DNA of 64,000 bases, from positions 36,858,581 through 36,922,580 of the forward strand of contig OY294071.1 in NCBI GenBank assembly GCA_958510875.1, written 5' to 3'. Shown in pieces: positions 1 to 11,529 of this stretch (position 1 is its first letter; each line of letters opens with the position of its first letter). The position numbers and the translations under genes are program-made. This stretch comes from Endomychus coccineus (lineage: Eukaryota; Arthropoda; Insecta; Coleoptera; Endomychidae). The notes below the pieces were generated by a model. That model was not told the origin of the DNA. It worked only from the letters and a program-made list of their open reading frames with translations, and did no database searches.

Positions 1-2225
1 TTTGATCATTCGATAAAACTATTACACTCAACAGTTTGATTCACCGAGCTCGATCATGCAAGACCAAGATCACATTAATAAAAAAAACTACTCAAATCAA
101 GTTTTTTCACATATTTTTAAAGTTATTAATCCGAATATGAGCTTGAAACATAATATAATATTCTTTCGAAGTGTAGTTATTACTGTTCAATCATAAGATA
201 GTCACCTATAGGTAGCTAAAAAGTTTATTTCTAATTCCCTCAAAACTACTGGACAGCAAGGAAGCTCTACAGTTTTGGAATATTCCAAACAACAACATTA
301 AGTGGAATGATTTCAAGTCGATTTGAAGAGCGCCAGATGAAGTTATGCTGGGTAAGGTCTTATAGAAGAGTTTTCATTTCTCTGGCAAAAAAAAGAAGAT
401 TTAGGTTGTGTTAGATCAGTTCTGAATGTATACGGTCCTTACATCTTTTATACCTGAAGTCTTTGAAGCTGTTCTTTCTAAAGCACTATTGTTCAATCAT
501 AAATTTCATTCCATCTGAAGCGTGATATTTGAATGATGCAATGTCATAGTAATTATAGTTTGTTTTGTAAAGGACTCTTTAAAATGTTATCGTAATTTCA
601 ACGGAGTTGTGTTGAAAATACGTCAATTCAAATAGGAAATAACATAAAACGTGAATTAATTAATCTGATCGATTTAGTGAACCAATTCAATTCGAAGGAA
701 GTTCAAGTCTTCTCATTGAAAACATTAAAAAGACAAATTATTCTATTTATTCACGTAGTCTGCAATATCTGTTTGCAATATACTATAAATTGACAAACAG
801 TACAAATAGTGTGTTTCAAACTGGCCAGATTTGATCATTGAATTGAAACGTACAATTTAAACATAGTACATGTCTTATTCGTAATTTCAGCTAGTTGGAA
901 ATTCTCCTCCATAAAGAGAGAATTTAAAACGGTGGGTGATGAGTGGATAATTCAGTTGAATATTGGAAACTATGTGTTGATCTTCTTAAGTAGAGATGGA
1001 ATTGGAACAAGTGAAATATACAGTCAATAAGTTGAATTCATTTCCTCTTGGTGGAACTTTTATTGATCATTTAAGATAGATTTGAATTTTGGTGTAGCTG
1101 CTATGTTTCAACAAATAGTGGAATTGAAGAATAAGAAATGCCTGATACAAAAGTTTTGTTTAGAAGTATAATATTTTCTACGTTGAATTTTACCTTATTT
1201 TCATTAAGAATACTTGATCACTCCTTGTATCATTTGAAACAATAAGTTCAGTTTCTTAGATTGAATATAAATTTGAAACGTGCTGCTTAAATAAAGCTAC
1301 GGCAACGTTCAAGACTAAAAGATAACGTTCCAATGTTTTGCTTTCAAGTTTTTCGTAGTTTCTCCTAAATTGACTTTTATCTCCAAAGGAAATGAAACAA
1401 ACTTCATTTCCTATATCTGGGTTGCATTAATGCGATTTTCTTAACAATTGTAATTTGGTATATCAGTTTAAAAGCTTGCATTAAGCTCGGAATTTGTTTC
1501 GTTTATTTGGAATAAGTAAATTTTTAAGGATTTAAGAGTGCTTGATTTGAAATGTCTTTTATTTCAAGACAATGAATTATTCTACTCTGTATTAGACAAT
1601 TACATACTTGCTGCATTTCATGCCGTAACAAAGTATTCCTGAGATCAAATGTAATCAGTATATTTGACTCTGAAACAAATGGGGGTGCATATTCGGAAAG
1701 ATTTATTCATCTACTATGTAGTTAATTCAGTGTATTTACTCACGGAATTATGGAGGGTAGGTATGTACTAATTGGAGATTTGCATCGTAAGTATAAATAT
1801 GAAATTTCATTCGTACCTGCGAAGTTAAGCGCTTTCGTTATTAATTTAGAACTTTGGGACGTAGGAAGCTGAACTTTCATCAAACATCCGGATTTTTTCA
1901 TGGAGTAGGCTACTCTTAGTTATTTATTAATGAAATCACTTCCATAAACAATATTTTTTATCAATATTTCCGATAATAAAAGGTTCATTCTATAGATTGA
2001 AATATGTTGACTGCATGCAATTGCAGAATTAATTTGTTCTTTTGACCCCAGAAATCCAAAATTTTTGGTTACCAAACGATTTTGGATCTCATCACTTAAG
2101 AATGTTATACCTGTAAAATTGTCGTTTAACATCAAATATGTATTTCTTTTTACATTCCTCCCTCTTTTATAAGATATTTGCCGACTATACTCATTTAATC
2201 GTACATGAAATCATCACATTGCTAA
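1..2225. other. AT-rich stretch, no supported gene
   Basis: No open frame longer than about 70 codons and no recognisable domain on either strand. I saw no tandem array, inverted repeat or RNA gene. The stretch could be intronic or intergenic; nothing here decides which. Confidence 0.6.
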
Positions 2226-2980
2226 ACATGAATGAAGTCGTCATTTTCCTTACTTCCTAATACTACTTCACTAACCCAAGACTCTATGTACCTCTATGTA
2301 CAGTACTTCTCACTTCGATGGCACAGTTCTGCGATGATTATACTCAAATATATCTCGCATCACGAAATACGAACGACTGCAAAAATTCATGTAAATTCAA
2401 CGCCATGTCATTACAATATAACTGAAACATAATGCAATATCCACAAACGAATACAAAATCTTCTTTCAATTACTTGGCAACAGGTTCATAGCCGGTGGAG
2501 ACTGGAATGCGGAACACACATTGGGTTTCAAGACTCATACCAACAAATGCCCAAAATATCTTGATATTCATGACTGACAACAACTATGACTTACTTAACA
2601 ATACAGCCCCCACGTACTGGAGAAGCTATCCCAGAAAATGTTCGGACCTACTGGATTCCTCTATGTCAAAAGGAAAATCTAGAAATAACTGCTTAATATG
2701 AATCTATGACTTTCCTCTGATCATATACTTGTTTTCAATGATGTGAGTACTACAGTTAAAAACGAATCACCCCCCTCCGACTCACTTCTAGGAAAACTAA
2801 TTGGACATTTTTTCAATCTACCTGGGGAAAAACACTAATCTTAACCTGCGAATCAAAACTCCAGGTGACTTGGATATAGTAGTTCAATAATTCACTACCC
2901 TTGTGCAAAAGAAATGCTTGGAAATCTATACTCCAAAAAGGTTAAAATACTTTCCCACGGAATGGAAATTTGGCGTAATC
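2226..2980 (+). pseudogene. Jockey-clade LINE relic, endonuclease part
   Basis: Broken reading frames carry the Jockey apurinic-type endonuclease signature. Around 2480-2510 one frame reads FIAGGDWNAEHT, the GDWNAKH motif of Jockey ORF2. It continues with matches to the TNPKG and PTYW..YPRK..DLLD blocks (2550-2660) and the LSSDH catalytic block near 2710. The segment ends in the linker before the reverse transcriptase (FPTEWKFGVII, about 2950-2980). Stops and frameshifts are frequent, so it is dead. The 5' edge is approximate. The reading resumes at 5360, because a hAT transposon (2989-5351) has split the copy. The clade is inferred from motif order and not from a search. Confidence 0.8.
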
Positions 2981-2988
2981 ATCATAAC
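2981..2988. repeat. Left candidate target-site duplication of hAT
   Basis: ATCATAAC sits immediately outside the left terminal repeat. The octamer outside the right end is ATCGTAAT, so 6 of 8 positions match and both differences are transitions. Eight bases is the hAT length. Removing the element and one copy restores the spacing of the Jockey reading frame. Confidence 0.6.
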
Positions 2989-3021
2989 TAAAGGGCGGAA
3001 TATATGCACGTCAATTCAGTT

Positions 3022-3105
3022 AAAATATGCGCATATATATGCATAGTTTTTCTTTGAAATATGCAACAATATGCATTTATTTGTCAAAATAAGCAATTAT
3101 ATGCC
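3022..3105. repeat. Left subterminal TATGCA motif cluster
   Basis: Several copies of ATATGCA or its near variants in both orientations occur within about 85 bp just inside the left terminal repeat. A matching cluster lies at the other end. In hAT elements such subterminal repeats are transposase-binding sites; that role here is inferred. Confidence 0.6.
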
Positions 3106-3205
3106 TTGAATATAACATGGAAAAATGGAAATAAAGAAACGCCGACTGTTACAAAAATTGTTTATTTTAAGTAGAATTAAAAGAAAAATATAATAGGTTT
3201 AATTT

Positions 3206-4672
3206 TTAACATGAAATAGTATAAAATGCATTTATAACGATATATTTTTCAAAATTTTCCAATAAAAGTGTTTGCCTTCTGTCTGTAAAAATATGTTTGT
3301 ACAAAGAAAAAGATCTTTCAACATCTACCGATATGATCTGGCAATATTTTAATTTGGGTAGTAAGTTATAAGGCCAAGGTATTACTTCGTTGGATGGTTT
3401 AGTATCAAAAATATGTTTGACTACCATTAAATACTTAAAGCCTTCATTCTTTCCCACAATAACTTCGAGTTTACTTCTTACTTGATTTCCTACATCACCG
3501 GGAACTTTTTTGCATTTGTCGGAAAAAGTTTCAACAATATTAATTGATTCTCTTGAATTCATATTCCTACTTTCTAACGAAGTTATTATATCTGGTATAA
3601 AACTAAAATTAACCCTAATAAAAACAAGTTCCTTAGCTAAATTTACATTTTTGAATACTGCTTGACTTTGCACTACACACTGTGAATTGTCTTCTAAATC
3701 TAAAACTATGTCTTTAATGGCTTCAAAATGGTCTGCGTAGAATATCGCGGCCTTAATCCATGTTCCCCATCGAGTAATTACGGGCTCTGGAGGTAAACTA
3801 ACTCCTGGCAATTTCTCTCTATAGATCTGCACTCTTAGAGGTGCTTTCAAAAACACTTTCTTTACATTTGAAATTAATTTGTTCACCAAGGGATATGCTG
3901 TTCTAATAGTTTCTGCAACTCTGTTTATCCCGTGTAAAAGGCAAGTGACATGTACCATATTGGGATAAAATATTTTTAAGTTTTGGCCTACTTTAACCAT
4001 ATACGGCGCTGCATCAGACAAAAACACTGAAAACTTCTCTACTGGAACTGAATTTGGTAAAAAAAAATTTGATAGAGACTGCTGAATAAATCGAGTTACG
4101 GTCACATTATTTGTTTTGTCTAACTGTTTAGAAGATATTAAATATGGCTTCCCTGGATCATTTTCTTGAAGCCCTCCAATAATAAGATGTGCGATATATC
4201 GACCACATGAGTCTGTGCTTTCATCAACAATAATATAAAAATGTTCATCGCCCAGTGAAACTTTAATTTCTTCCAATACGGTTTCGTATACTGTTTGCAC
4301 ATACTTCTTTCTAAGTGTGGATTCGTCAGGGATGTTTTGATTACAATATTTTTGCAAAAAATCTCTGAATTGTGTATTTTGCAGTTTCTTCAAAGGTATA
4401 TTTGCTGCGACTAAAGCTTTGCATAAGTCTTGATGAAACACCTCCATTTCACTCTTTGGTTTGACATTTTGAAATGCAGTTTGCACACACTGCTGAACAG
4501 GCACAGATTTATTTTTCTGCAACTTAGCTTTATGCATAGTTGTTTTCAAGTGTTGATCAATTTGGAACTTCTTTTCACAAACAATGATTTTGGCACAAAC
4601 TTTGCAAAACACTTTATCCCCACTAAACTCCAACTCAGGAAAATTTTTAATCCACGAAGCGGCTTTCGGCAT
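3206..4672 (-). CDS. hAT-family transposase, 488 aa
   Basis: DDE-type cut-and-paste transposase that would act on the ends of its own element. An N-terminal BED-like zinc finger is visible (C23, C26, H41, H47). The RNase H-like core follows: IIVDEST with D150, FLSDAA with D220, the CLLHGIN motif with C244 and H247, and RWGTW around W302. The C-terminal hAT dimerisation region reads SVDVERSFSLYKHIFTD with E452, the third acidic residue. All three catalytic acids and the family motifs are present. The length is at the short end of the family (usually about 500-700 residues). The methionine at 4672 starts directly before the zinc finger. The zinc finger resembles CGBP1-type BED proteins, so a domesticated role is possible but less likely given the intact terminal repeats. 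Confidence 0.88.
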   Translation of the reverse strand: MPKAASWIKNFPELEFSGDKVFCKVCAKIIVCEKKFQIDQHLKTTMHKAKLQKNKSVPVQQCVQTAFQNVKPKSEMEVFHQDLCKALVAANIPLKKLQNTQFRDFLQKYCNQNIPDESTLRKKYVQTVYETVLEEIKVSLGDEHFYIIVDESTDSCGRYIAHLIIGGLQENDPGKPYLISSKQLDKTNNVTVTRFIQQSLSNFFLPNSVPVEKFSVFLSDAAPYMVKVGQNLKIFYPNMVHVTCLLHGINRVAETIRTAYPLVNKLISNVKKVFLKAPLRVQIYREKLPGVSLPPEPVITRWGTWIKAAIFYADHFEAIKDIVLDLEDNSQCVVQSQAVFKNVNLAKELVFIRVNFSFIPDIITSLESRNMNSRESINIVETFSDKCKKVPGDVGNQVRSKLEVIVGKNEGFKYLMVVKHIFDTKPSNEVIPWPYNLLPKLKYCQIISVDVERSFSLYKHIFTDRRQTLLLENFEKYIVINAFYTISC

Positions 4673-5243
4673 TTTAGGCGTTTGAAATAGATATTTTCGA
4701 AATCACTCTTTTCACACTGAAATCTATCGACAAACTCAACTATACAATATAAATACAAAAGAAGAGACCACATTTGCTGTCCAATTAGGCACCGAAAAGA
4801 AACAAGACAAGAAGGTTCACTCGGCGTCGGTACTTTGAAGTCCGAACTACAAAAGCCAGCCACCGCATTCCAACTAGACCCCGAAAAAAAAAAAGTTTTG
4901 TTATGAATTCATTCGCGCACCGAACAGAAGTTTCTGTTCGGTGACAATACTTACTACCACCGAACACGACTTGGCACCACCAGGGATTATTTAAGTGTGC
5001 CAGCGAAATAGACAACATTAGGGGTGGAGCTTCAAGTGAACCTTCTTGTCTTGTTTCTGTTCGGTGAATTAGGCAAGCTGATTACTTGGAAATTCCTAAA
5101 CATCCAATAAATGCCGGCAATAAACCATATGATAATAAAATGGGTTCATAAACCATATAATAATAAAACCTACCCACCTTTCAAATTATTTCACTTATCT
5201 GCAAGGGTCGCACTTAATCTTTTGATAAAACGAAAAACATAAA
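4673..5243 (-). promoter_or_regulatory. hAT 5' region with inverted repeats and hairpin
   Basis: Noncoding sequence upstream of the transposase. It contains a perfect 26 bp hairpin at 4918-4943 with 12 bp arms (CACCGAACAGAA and its complement) around GT. Variants of the ACCGAA block recur nearby. A separate 24 bp perfect inverted repeat pairs 4798-4821 with 5035-5058, enclosing the hairpin. These could be promoter, regulator or transposase sites. No TATA box was assigned. Confidence 0.45.
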
Positions 5244-5335
5244 AATATGCACACAAATTTTATTTTTGCCGAAATATGCAATTTTTTATGAAATTTGTAA
5301 AAATATGCAAAATATGCAAATATATGCACTTTGCA
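5244..5335. repeat. Right subterminal TATGCA motif cluster
   Basis: At least six ATATGCA-type motifs lie within about 90 bp next to the right terminal repeat. They mirror the left cluster. Confidence 0.6.
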
Positions 5336-5351
5336 TATATTCCGCCCTTTA

Positions 5352-5359
5352 ATCGTAAT
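5352..5359. repeat. Right candidate target-site duplication of hAT
   Basis: ATCGTAAT immediately follows the right terminal repeat and pairs with ATCATAAC at 2981-2988 (6 of 8 identical). Confidence 0.6.
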
Positions 5360-6440
5360 CATGCAAACGGCATGATGAAATAATATCTTATCGTCTCATC
5401 ATCATTTTGCCCCAACCATAAGCAAAGTTTTTGAACGATTGCTGCTGCAAGGATCTACACAAACCACGAGCTCCAACCACTATTACCAAAACATCAATTC
5501 GGATTTCGGGGAGACCACTCAAACACTGAACAAGTTCATCAAATAGTTAATGAAATATCAAAACGTCCCGAAGAGGAGAAATACTGCAACGCTGTATTCC
5601 TAGATAAGTTCCAGGCATTCGACAAAGTTGGCACATGCTTGTTCTATAAATAGAATAATACACTATCCAGTAACTAGTTTCTCCTATATACCTGTTAGAT
5701 GTGCACTATCAACAAATTTCAAGACCGGAATTTTCACAGGGTATTGTTCTCAACACCACACACAACCAATATACTTGAAACTCGTAACACAACAATCTTC
5801 TCCTTTGCCGACAATGTATTGATACTTGCTATGAACGAAGACCCTCTGAGTGTCTCCCAAAATCTGCAGCATCACCAGGATATAATTAAGGATTGTTACA
5901 CTAGGTGGTGAACAAAAATAAATGAAACAAACTCAATTCAAATGAATGTTTATCACGCGTCACATTTGCAAAATACTTGTAAAATGCACATTGAAACTTA
6001 GAGAAACAACTAGATCTAAAGATCCGGAAAATGTACTGGCTTCAATGTCGACAATCAACACTCGCGGACTGCAACAAGATCATACAAAATCATGTCCAAG
6101 TCTATTTGGTTATTGACTTCATCATTGGGCCTGCACAAAACCTACTTACTGAACATAACTCAAAGACTTCAGTATAGAGTACTAAGATCGATTATGGATG
6201 CACGATAATACGTAACTAACCAGACCCTTCACGATGACCTGAAGATTCCTTTCATCGGAAATGAATTCCACCAGCTACTGCGTAAAGCAAGGATTAATCA
6301 AATGTATCCTGCTGGGACGTTAGAATCATGAGTCAAAGCATACCTACCGTAGATGTCAAATAATTGGAAGGGATTCATAAAATATTTAAGTCTTCATTCC
6401 AGTACATTTAAAAGAAGATGCAACAACGCGTGGAGGCGTT
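5360..6440 (+). pseudogene. Jockey-clade LINE relic, reverse transcriptase part
   Basis: Continuation of the copy broken at 2980. Shifted frames show SKVFERLLLQ (about 5420-5450), the HQFGFR-like block and the A-box region with FLDKFQAFDKV (about 5600-5630). The C box region reads FADNVLILAMNEDPLSVSQNLQ (about 5800-5870), corresponding to FADDTAIL in active elements. Near 6150-6240 there is a degenerate form of the Jockey block QRLQ..ILR.I.DA..YVTNQTLHDDLKIPF. Multiple stops and frameshifts make it inactive. The catalytic YADD/FADD motif has itself lost its second aspartate (FADN). The end at 6440 is approximate. Confidence 0.8.
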
Positions 6441-8260
6441 GAACTGTATAAATTATTTCTTGTTGAATCTCGCTGCGTCGTTGTTTAACTTGCGCTAATA
6501 CCATCATGGAAAATACTGATGGTAATTAAGAACGGCCGAATGAATAATTATAAAATATATTAAACGAGGTAAACAGAAAGAGATTGTGTTGTTAGAGGCT
6601 TTGTACACACAATGTACAAACGAAATAAGCACTTAAATGGTTTTCCATCTGATATCTATTTATAATGAATATGCAAACTGTGGTAACTGCTATTCATTCC
6701 GTTGCGCTTGCAGTTCATCAGAGTTGCTCATGATCCAACCTAATTAGTAGCAATAGTAGCAATGAAATCATTAAACTTATGTAAAAAAATATGCAGAATA
6801 GTGAAATAAATCACAAACTTTAATTGCTAACAATTATTTAGTCACGCAGTGGCATTTTCAAAGAGAGTTGTCATCTAACTAGTTGAAAATGTCACTGTGT
6901 TACGAAACAATGGTAAGCATTCAAAATTTGCACTTTTCACTTTACACTTTTCACTATATTACATATTTTTCAAAATAAATTCACGATAATTCCATAGAGG
7001 TGAATTATAACACATCATAACCACGGAAATGTCTGTTTTGTATTATTCTCATTCGAATTTCCTTCAAACTCCAGAATCAATACAGTGAATCAAACGGATT
7101 CATTCATTCTCGTATTGTAAAATCTTAAATACGGCGAACATTGAAATATTCAGACTTGGGTGATACCTTGATCGCTTAATCATACTCATATTTCATTTTA
7201 TGGCGGCATACTTTGAAAGAATTAAATACACCCTGAGCATTATATAATACGAACAATGATGCATCTGACACACTAGATGAATGAATGAGAACACTTCTAG
7301 ACAGTAAGGCCCCACTTAATTATAGTTATTCCAGAAACATTTAAGGTACAACAATACATCAACCCTTAAACTGAATTTAATGACTGTTCCAGATGCCAAC
7401 AAGAGAATAAAACAAGAACAATCTACTCGTATACACTATTTAATTCATACTTCATAATAATTTAAGGATAACAGAAGGTACATAGACACAATTTCTAGAT
7501 TTTCCGCAACAACAACAATGTGTTATCGAAGTTATTAATAAAACGAAACAACATGGAATCTCTCACTTTGAGTAGACTTATATTAAGACGTGAATCTATA
7601 ATGGAGGGAGGATAAAATTTTGATGTACAATACGCATGAGCATGCCGCGTTTATTCCATAAATATGGGACTTTATTCATATTTTATTTTAGGGTTGTGTT
7701 CAACTCCGGTATTCACAGAGTTGGGAATTTTAACAATAATAGGAACCAAATCTATGCAAATACATGTAATTATCAGTTTTACATTACGCATCACTTTTTT
7801 CAACAGATCACAACTATAATTCCTTCACGTGCTGTTTCATATTGAAGCCGTGAAGCAATTAGTAAAAAAGATTATCTAGTTAGTTATAAGATCAGCAGCA
7901 ATATCATATCACAGATGGCTTGGTTAAATTCTGGGATGAAATAACAGTTAGTTGAAACAAGAGATTCATTATTGCAGAAATTGGTACACTTACAATCACA
8001 ACTATATTTGCCTTAGGTATTCTCATTAACGGAATACATTGAAACATTCCTTGATAATCACATCGCGAGGTTGTATAAATCGTTAACATAGAGTTAGAAC
8101 GGTGAAGAGAAGAGATATATCTCACGAATAAACGTAATTCAGTTGTTGCCATTGTATGGCGATGAATGAAAGGAGTATTTTCTTAGTCTCAAAATACATT
8201 ATATTCCGAGTTACTATGATATGCTGTAGTTTTATATTCACCTTTATAGAATGTCTGAAT
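6441..8260. other. AT-rich stretch with one imperfect inverted repeat
   Basis: No recognisable gene. The one structure is an imperfect 21 bp inverted repeat, 6841-6861 against 6883-6903 (18 of 21 paired by eye), around a 21 bp loop. Its right arm resembles the terminal motif AATGTCACT..GTGACGAAACAATGG found at 33533-33563, so this may be a fragment of the same dispersed repeat. Confidence 0.5.
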
Positions 8261-8270
8261 TCAGAATTCT

Positions 8271-8935
8271 GCTCGTCTCATATACAATGACCCTAATAAA
8301 ATCAGGTTTATAAAAGGATAATGGCACTTGAAATAGGAATCGGAGTTGTTCTGAGATTTGATTGAACAAATATTAGCAATAATTAAATTTTTTTTGAATT
8401 TTCCATTTTGTAATATTTCATAAGAGGAAATCTCGATTTTGTCGACCTCATCGATTCTAATGATACACCTATATGATACGTTTCTGAAGTTGACTTAACC
8501 TCACACCATGATTACCCACGTCACAGAGTCTCGGAACCCTAAATATTGCTCATCTCATACAAGATGACCCTAATAAAATCAGGTTCATAGAGGATAATGC
8601 ACTTAAAATTTGAATGGGTGTCCTTCTGAGGTTTAACTGAAAAAATTTCAGCGATTATCCCAAATTTTTCATATTCGATTTTTGCAAAAATAGATATGGA
8701 AAAGACTCTATTTATTTGGACCTCATCGATTCTAATAAAACATTGATATGGTACGTTTTCGAAGTTGACAAATGCGATTATAGCCTTAGTTTTAATCTCA
8801 GACCAAGTTACAGAATCTCGATACCCTGAATTCTGCACATCTCATATACAATGATCTTAATAAAATCATGTTGTAGAAGATAGTTCGATTTTGGTCGACC
8901 ATTCGATCTACTTAACTATATTATAGCATGTTAGT
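8271..8935. repeat. Tandem repeat, about 280 bp period
   Basis: Two full units and a truncated third begin at about 8271, 8548 and 8835 with the shared start CTCATCTCATATACAATGAC followed by CCTAATAAAATCAGG. Later landmarks in the unit are GACCTCATCGATTCTAAT and the GATACGTTT..GAAGTTGAC block. The copies are diverged. The same unit, also as an adjacent pair, occurs at 35460-35915, so it is a dispersed satellite-like repeat and not a local duplication. Confidence 0.75.
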
Positions 8936-10886
8936 TGTATGTAGCTCATAACTCATTTTGTTTAACGAAACAACGGTTATTGAAGTGTAAATTTAGGTTT
9001 TATTGACATTTTACTATTTAATTTGTCGAGTTACACGCAGTGAATACCAAAGATCTAGAATTATTGCATATTTTCTACCAAAGCAAACAAAGCATCCCGG
9101 GAATATTCTAACTGATAAGACTAAACTAAATTTGGTTCGTATTTAATCCAGGAATAGTTCAAGAATTTCAGATGAATGCACCTCGCATGTTTCTGTTTAA
9201 TCGTTTTTGATATGGTATGCAAATCTATATTCAAATGAAGTTAGGTTTCGGATAATCATCGTATAGTGAAGTTTTGTCAATCATCCCGGAGACATAATAT
9301 GATGTCGCAAACGTAATCACTGTTATAAGATTATACCAAGTAACATGAAATTAATAGAATTATATCGGGGAATTAGTGATACAACCATCACGCTTTGTGC
9401 CTTTAATCGAACCTGTTTTGTCAAACAATCAGCAATGCATTAACTGTGTTTGCGATCTTTAGCCTATCTTGATCAAATAATCTACTAGTTTATGCAAATG
9501 ATTGGAACGCTCCTTCAATTCCATTTTCTTACATGGCAACAGATAAATACCCTTTGAATGGTATTAATGAATTTCAACCTTGGATGCACACAGACTATTG
9601 GAAACTGAAATACAAACTTCATACTGTCAAATTACTCTACGTAATTATTCATTGGAGTCGAATATTTGATTCTCGAGATGCAGAGAAATTATATTCAAGG
9701 ATACGTATTGTTTCCATGCATGAATATATTTTTTGCTTAAAAATCATTCACAGTTGTCAAGTAAGGAAAGATTATTAACCCGTAACCCAAGATAATGACA
9801 CACTATTCACAACACCACAAGAAATAGCCAATAACCAATAACCATATGCCTGAAATTGTATTTCGTCAGCTGCACCTTCGATGCACACGTTTCGCGAAAC
9901 ATTATAACATCTTCAGAACCGGATTGGAACTCATAATTTCTGAAATGTACTCACCTCATTTAGTGATTATTCTTCTCAAAAACTTTGGGAATATATGTCT
10001 TCATATATTTGAGTCAATTTCAAACATTTTGGAAAATTACCTGAATCGAAGCTTATAAGTTTGAATGGCATTTTAATGTATTTTGAAATTAATTTTGATG
10101 TTTAAGATTTAATTTCAATAAAACCTGGACATTTATCATCTATCCCTCTATTCATTTCACTGGGAATTTTACCTTCCGTTACTAGATCTAAAAAGGTTAA
10201 ATTTTTAATTCAATTCATTTCCTTTATATGAGATGTTCTATTATTTTAAATAGGAGATCTCAAAGTAAGAAATAAACAGCACAATATTGACACATTTTAC
10301 AAGATCCGGGATAAATCAGCATTGAAGTTTCAATATTGTGAAAACAATAACAGAATTGTTCGAAGGCATTAACGTTTTGTGACACGTGCACTGAATTTAG
10401 TTAAAACATAATTTCAATTTTTACATTTATGGCTTAGAGCTTTCCACTGTAACGAAGCTCAAAAATATAGTAGATTATCAAATAAGGAACAGGAGAAATC
10501 GTTCGTAAAGTCAGAATGAATATTTCATATCATTTCAAAACTTGCAAAATGAAATATTATTGAATAATTCCGAATAATTATATTATTGTAAAATACTTAT
10601 GTTATTTAGCATTGAAATTATCTAGTTCATATTTCGAATAATCCAGGATTGATTCATTCAACGCTCGAATTAATCGATACGTTAGATTAGTTAGTTAGAT
10701 CGTGTCAAAATCCCGTACCCTCTTCTAGCATGATTCGGAAGATGCGCCGATTATGTAAATTATAGTGATGTATGTGAGTCGCGGTAGAGGGAATATCCCT
10801 CCATAGAATCCCTTTCCATGATACCCGGAGGAAATAAGGTATTCAAACTAGATCGCAGCCTAAGAACGACACTTCTACTACTGACT
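8936..10886. other. AT-rich stretch, no supported gene
   Basis: Only short open frames (70-81 codons) without recognisable domains. At 9866-9920 there is a short piece resembling the GCGAAACGT-type 3' end of Penelope-like or LINE elements (on the minus strand CTGAAGATGTTATAATG then CGCGAAACGTG), too short to assign. A perfect 11 bp palindrome GGGAATATCCC lies near 10792. Confidence 0.5.
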
Positions 10887-10970
10887 CAGACTTGTAATTT
10901 AGACTTCTACCTTTGACTTCTAATTTTGACTTTGATTTCTAACTTTTAATTTGAACTTCAAGAAGTAAGT
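10887..10970. repeat. Degenerate short tandem repeat
   Basis: About six imperfect copies of a 13-15 bp unit close to GACTTCTAATTTT, all in the same direction. The copies are degenerate and no function is suggested. Confidence 0.55.
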
Positions 10971-11214
10971 AACCGAGGTACTACCGACAGTGAAAATTAA
11001 TCAAGATTCAATTAAGGTGAGATTTAGAACCGCATAATACCTGTAAATCACCGCTTGCTTATATTTCAGCGGAAGCTATTCTGGATTCATTACTTGTGAC
11101 TGCGCCGTGGCATTGTTTGTAGAAATAATCACATAAATTGTTTAAATTATCCGAAGTAGATTCATTCTTGCTATACCTCGTTTACCGTTGATAATTATAT
11201 TGATTGAACTGTAA

Positions 11215-11529
11215 GTAATTGCATGGTGTCAGAGTGTGAGAAAGGTGAAACAGAATCACACCCTTCAGTTGTACACTGTGCATATCCGGAAATAACGGAA
11301 GGGTGTAGATGAGCTACCGGCAGTTGCTGCACACTGTGCATATCCGGAAGTAGGAACTGCAGGTCAAAGTGTGTTTGTGGATCACAGTACTCAGTTGTAC
11401 ACAGAAATAACGGAGTACTGTTGATTGAGATATCTATAGTTTTTGCACACTGTGCATATCCGGAAGTAAGAGCTATAGATATCCTTTTTATGAATGAAAT
11501 TGAAAGAGCTGACACTACTTTGCAATTAC
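11215..11529. repeat. Array of four hairpins with different stems and shared loop
   Basis: Four consecutive inverted repeats. Unit 1 has arms 11258-11266 and 11298-11306 (ACACCCTTC / GAAGGGTGT). Unit 2 has arms 11317-11325 and 11355-11363 (CCGGCAGTT / AACTGCAGG, one mismatch). Unit 3 has arms 11384-11392 and 11413-11421 (ACAGTACTC / GAGTACTGT). Unit 4 has arms 11429-11439 and 11473-11483 (GATATCTATAG / CTATAGATATC). Stems are unrelated in sequence, yet the loops share CACTGTGCATATCCGGAA and a following TAA or TAG. Unit 3 has lost the middle of the loop. Loops 2 and 4 contain the palindrome TGCACACTGTGCA. The whole is enclosed by GTAATTGCA (11215-11223) and TGCAATTAC (11521-11529), each with a nearby GTGTCAG or its complement. 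A 106-codon frame runs through it on the minus strand (11195-11515), which may be incidental. Function unknown. Confidence 0.8.

Larger units (their letters stand above)
2989..5351 (-). mobile_element. hAT DNA transposon, nested in Jockey relic
   Basis: A 2,363 bp element is bounded by perfect 20 bp terminal inverted repeats (TAAAGGGCGGAATATATGCA at 2989-3008 and its complement at 5332-5351), with an 8 bp candidate target duplication. It contains one transposase ORF on the minus strand (3206-4672), leaving about 0.68 kb upstream that presumably carries the promoter. Both ends have clusters of TATGCA motifs, the kind of subterminal repeat that hAT transposases bind. The insertion interrupts a decayed Jockey LINE, so it is younger than that LINE. 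Ends and ORF look preserved enough for recent activity, but activity is not shown. Confidence 0.88.

Noticed and set aside
9866..9920. Hammerhead-like order CUGAAGA ... GAAA on the minus strand
   Set aside because: The segment between the two core boxes cannot form a proper stem II, and no stem I was found. It may be the 3' end of a retroelement, but it is not a supported ribozyme.
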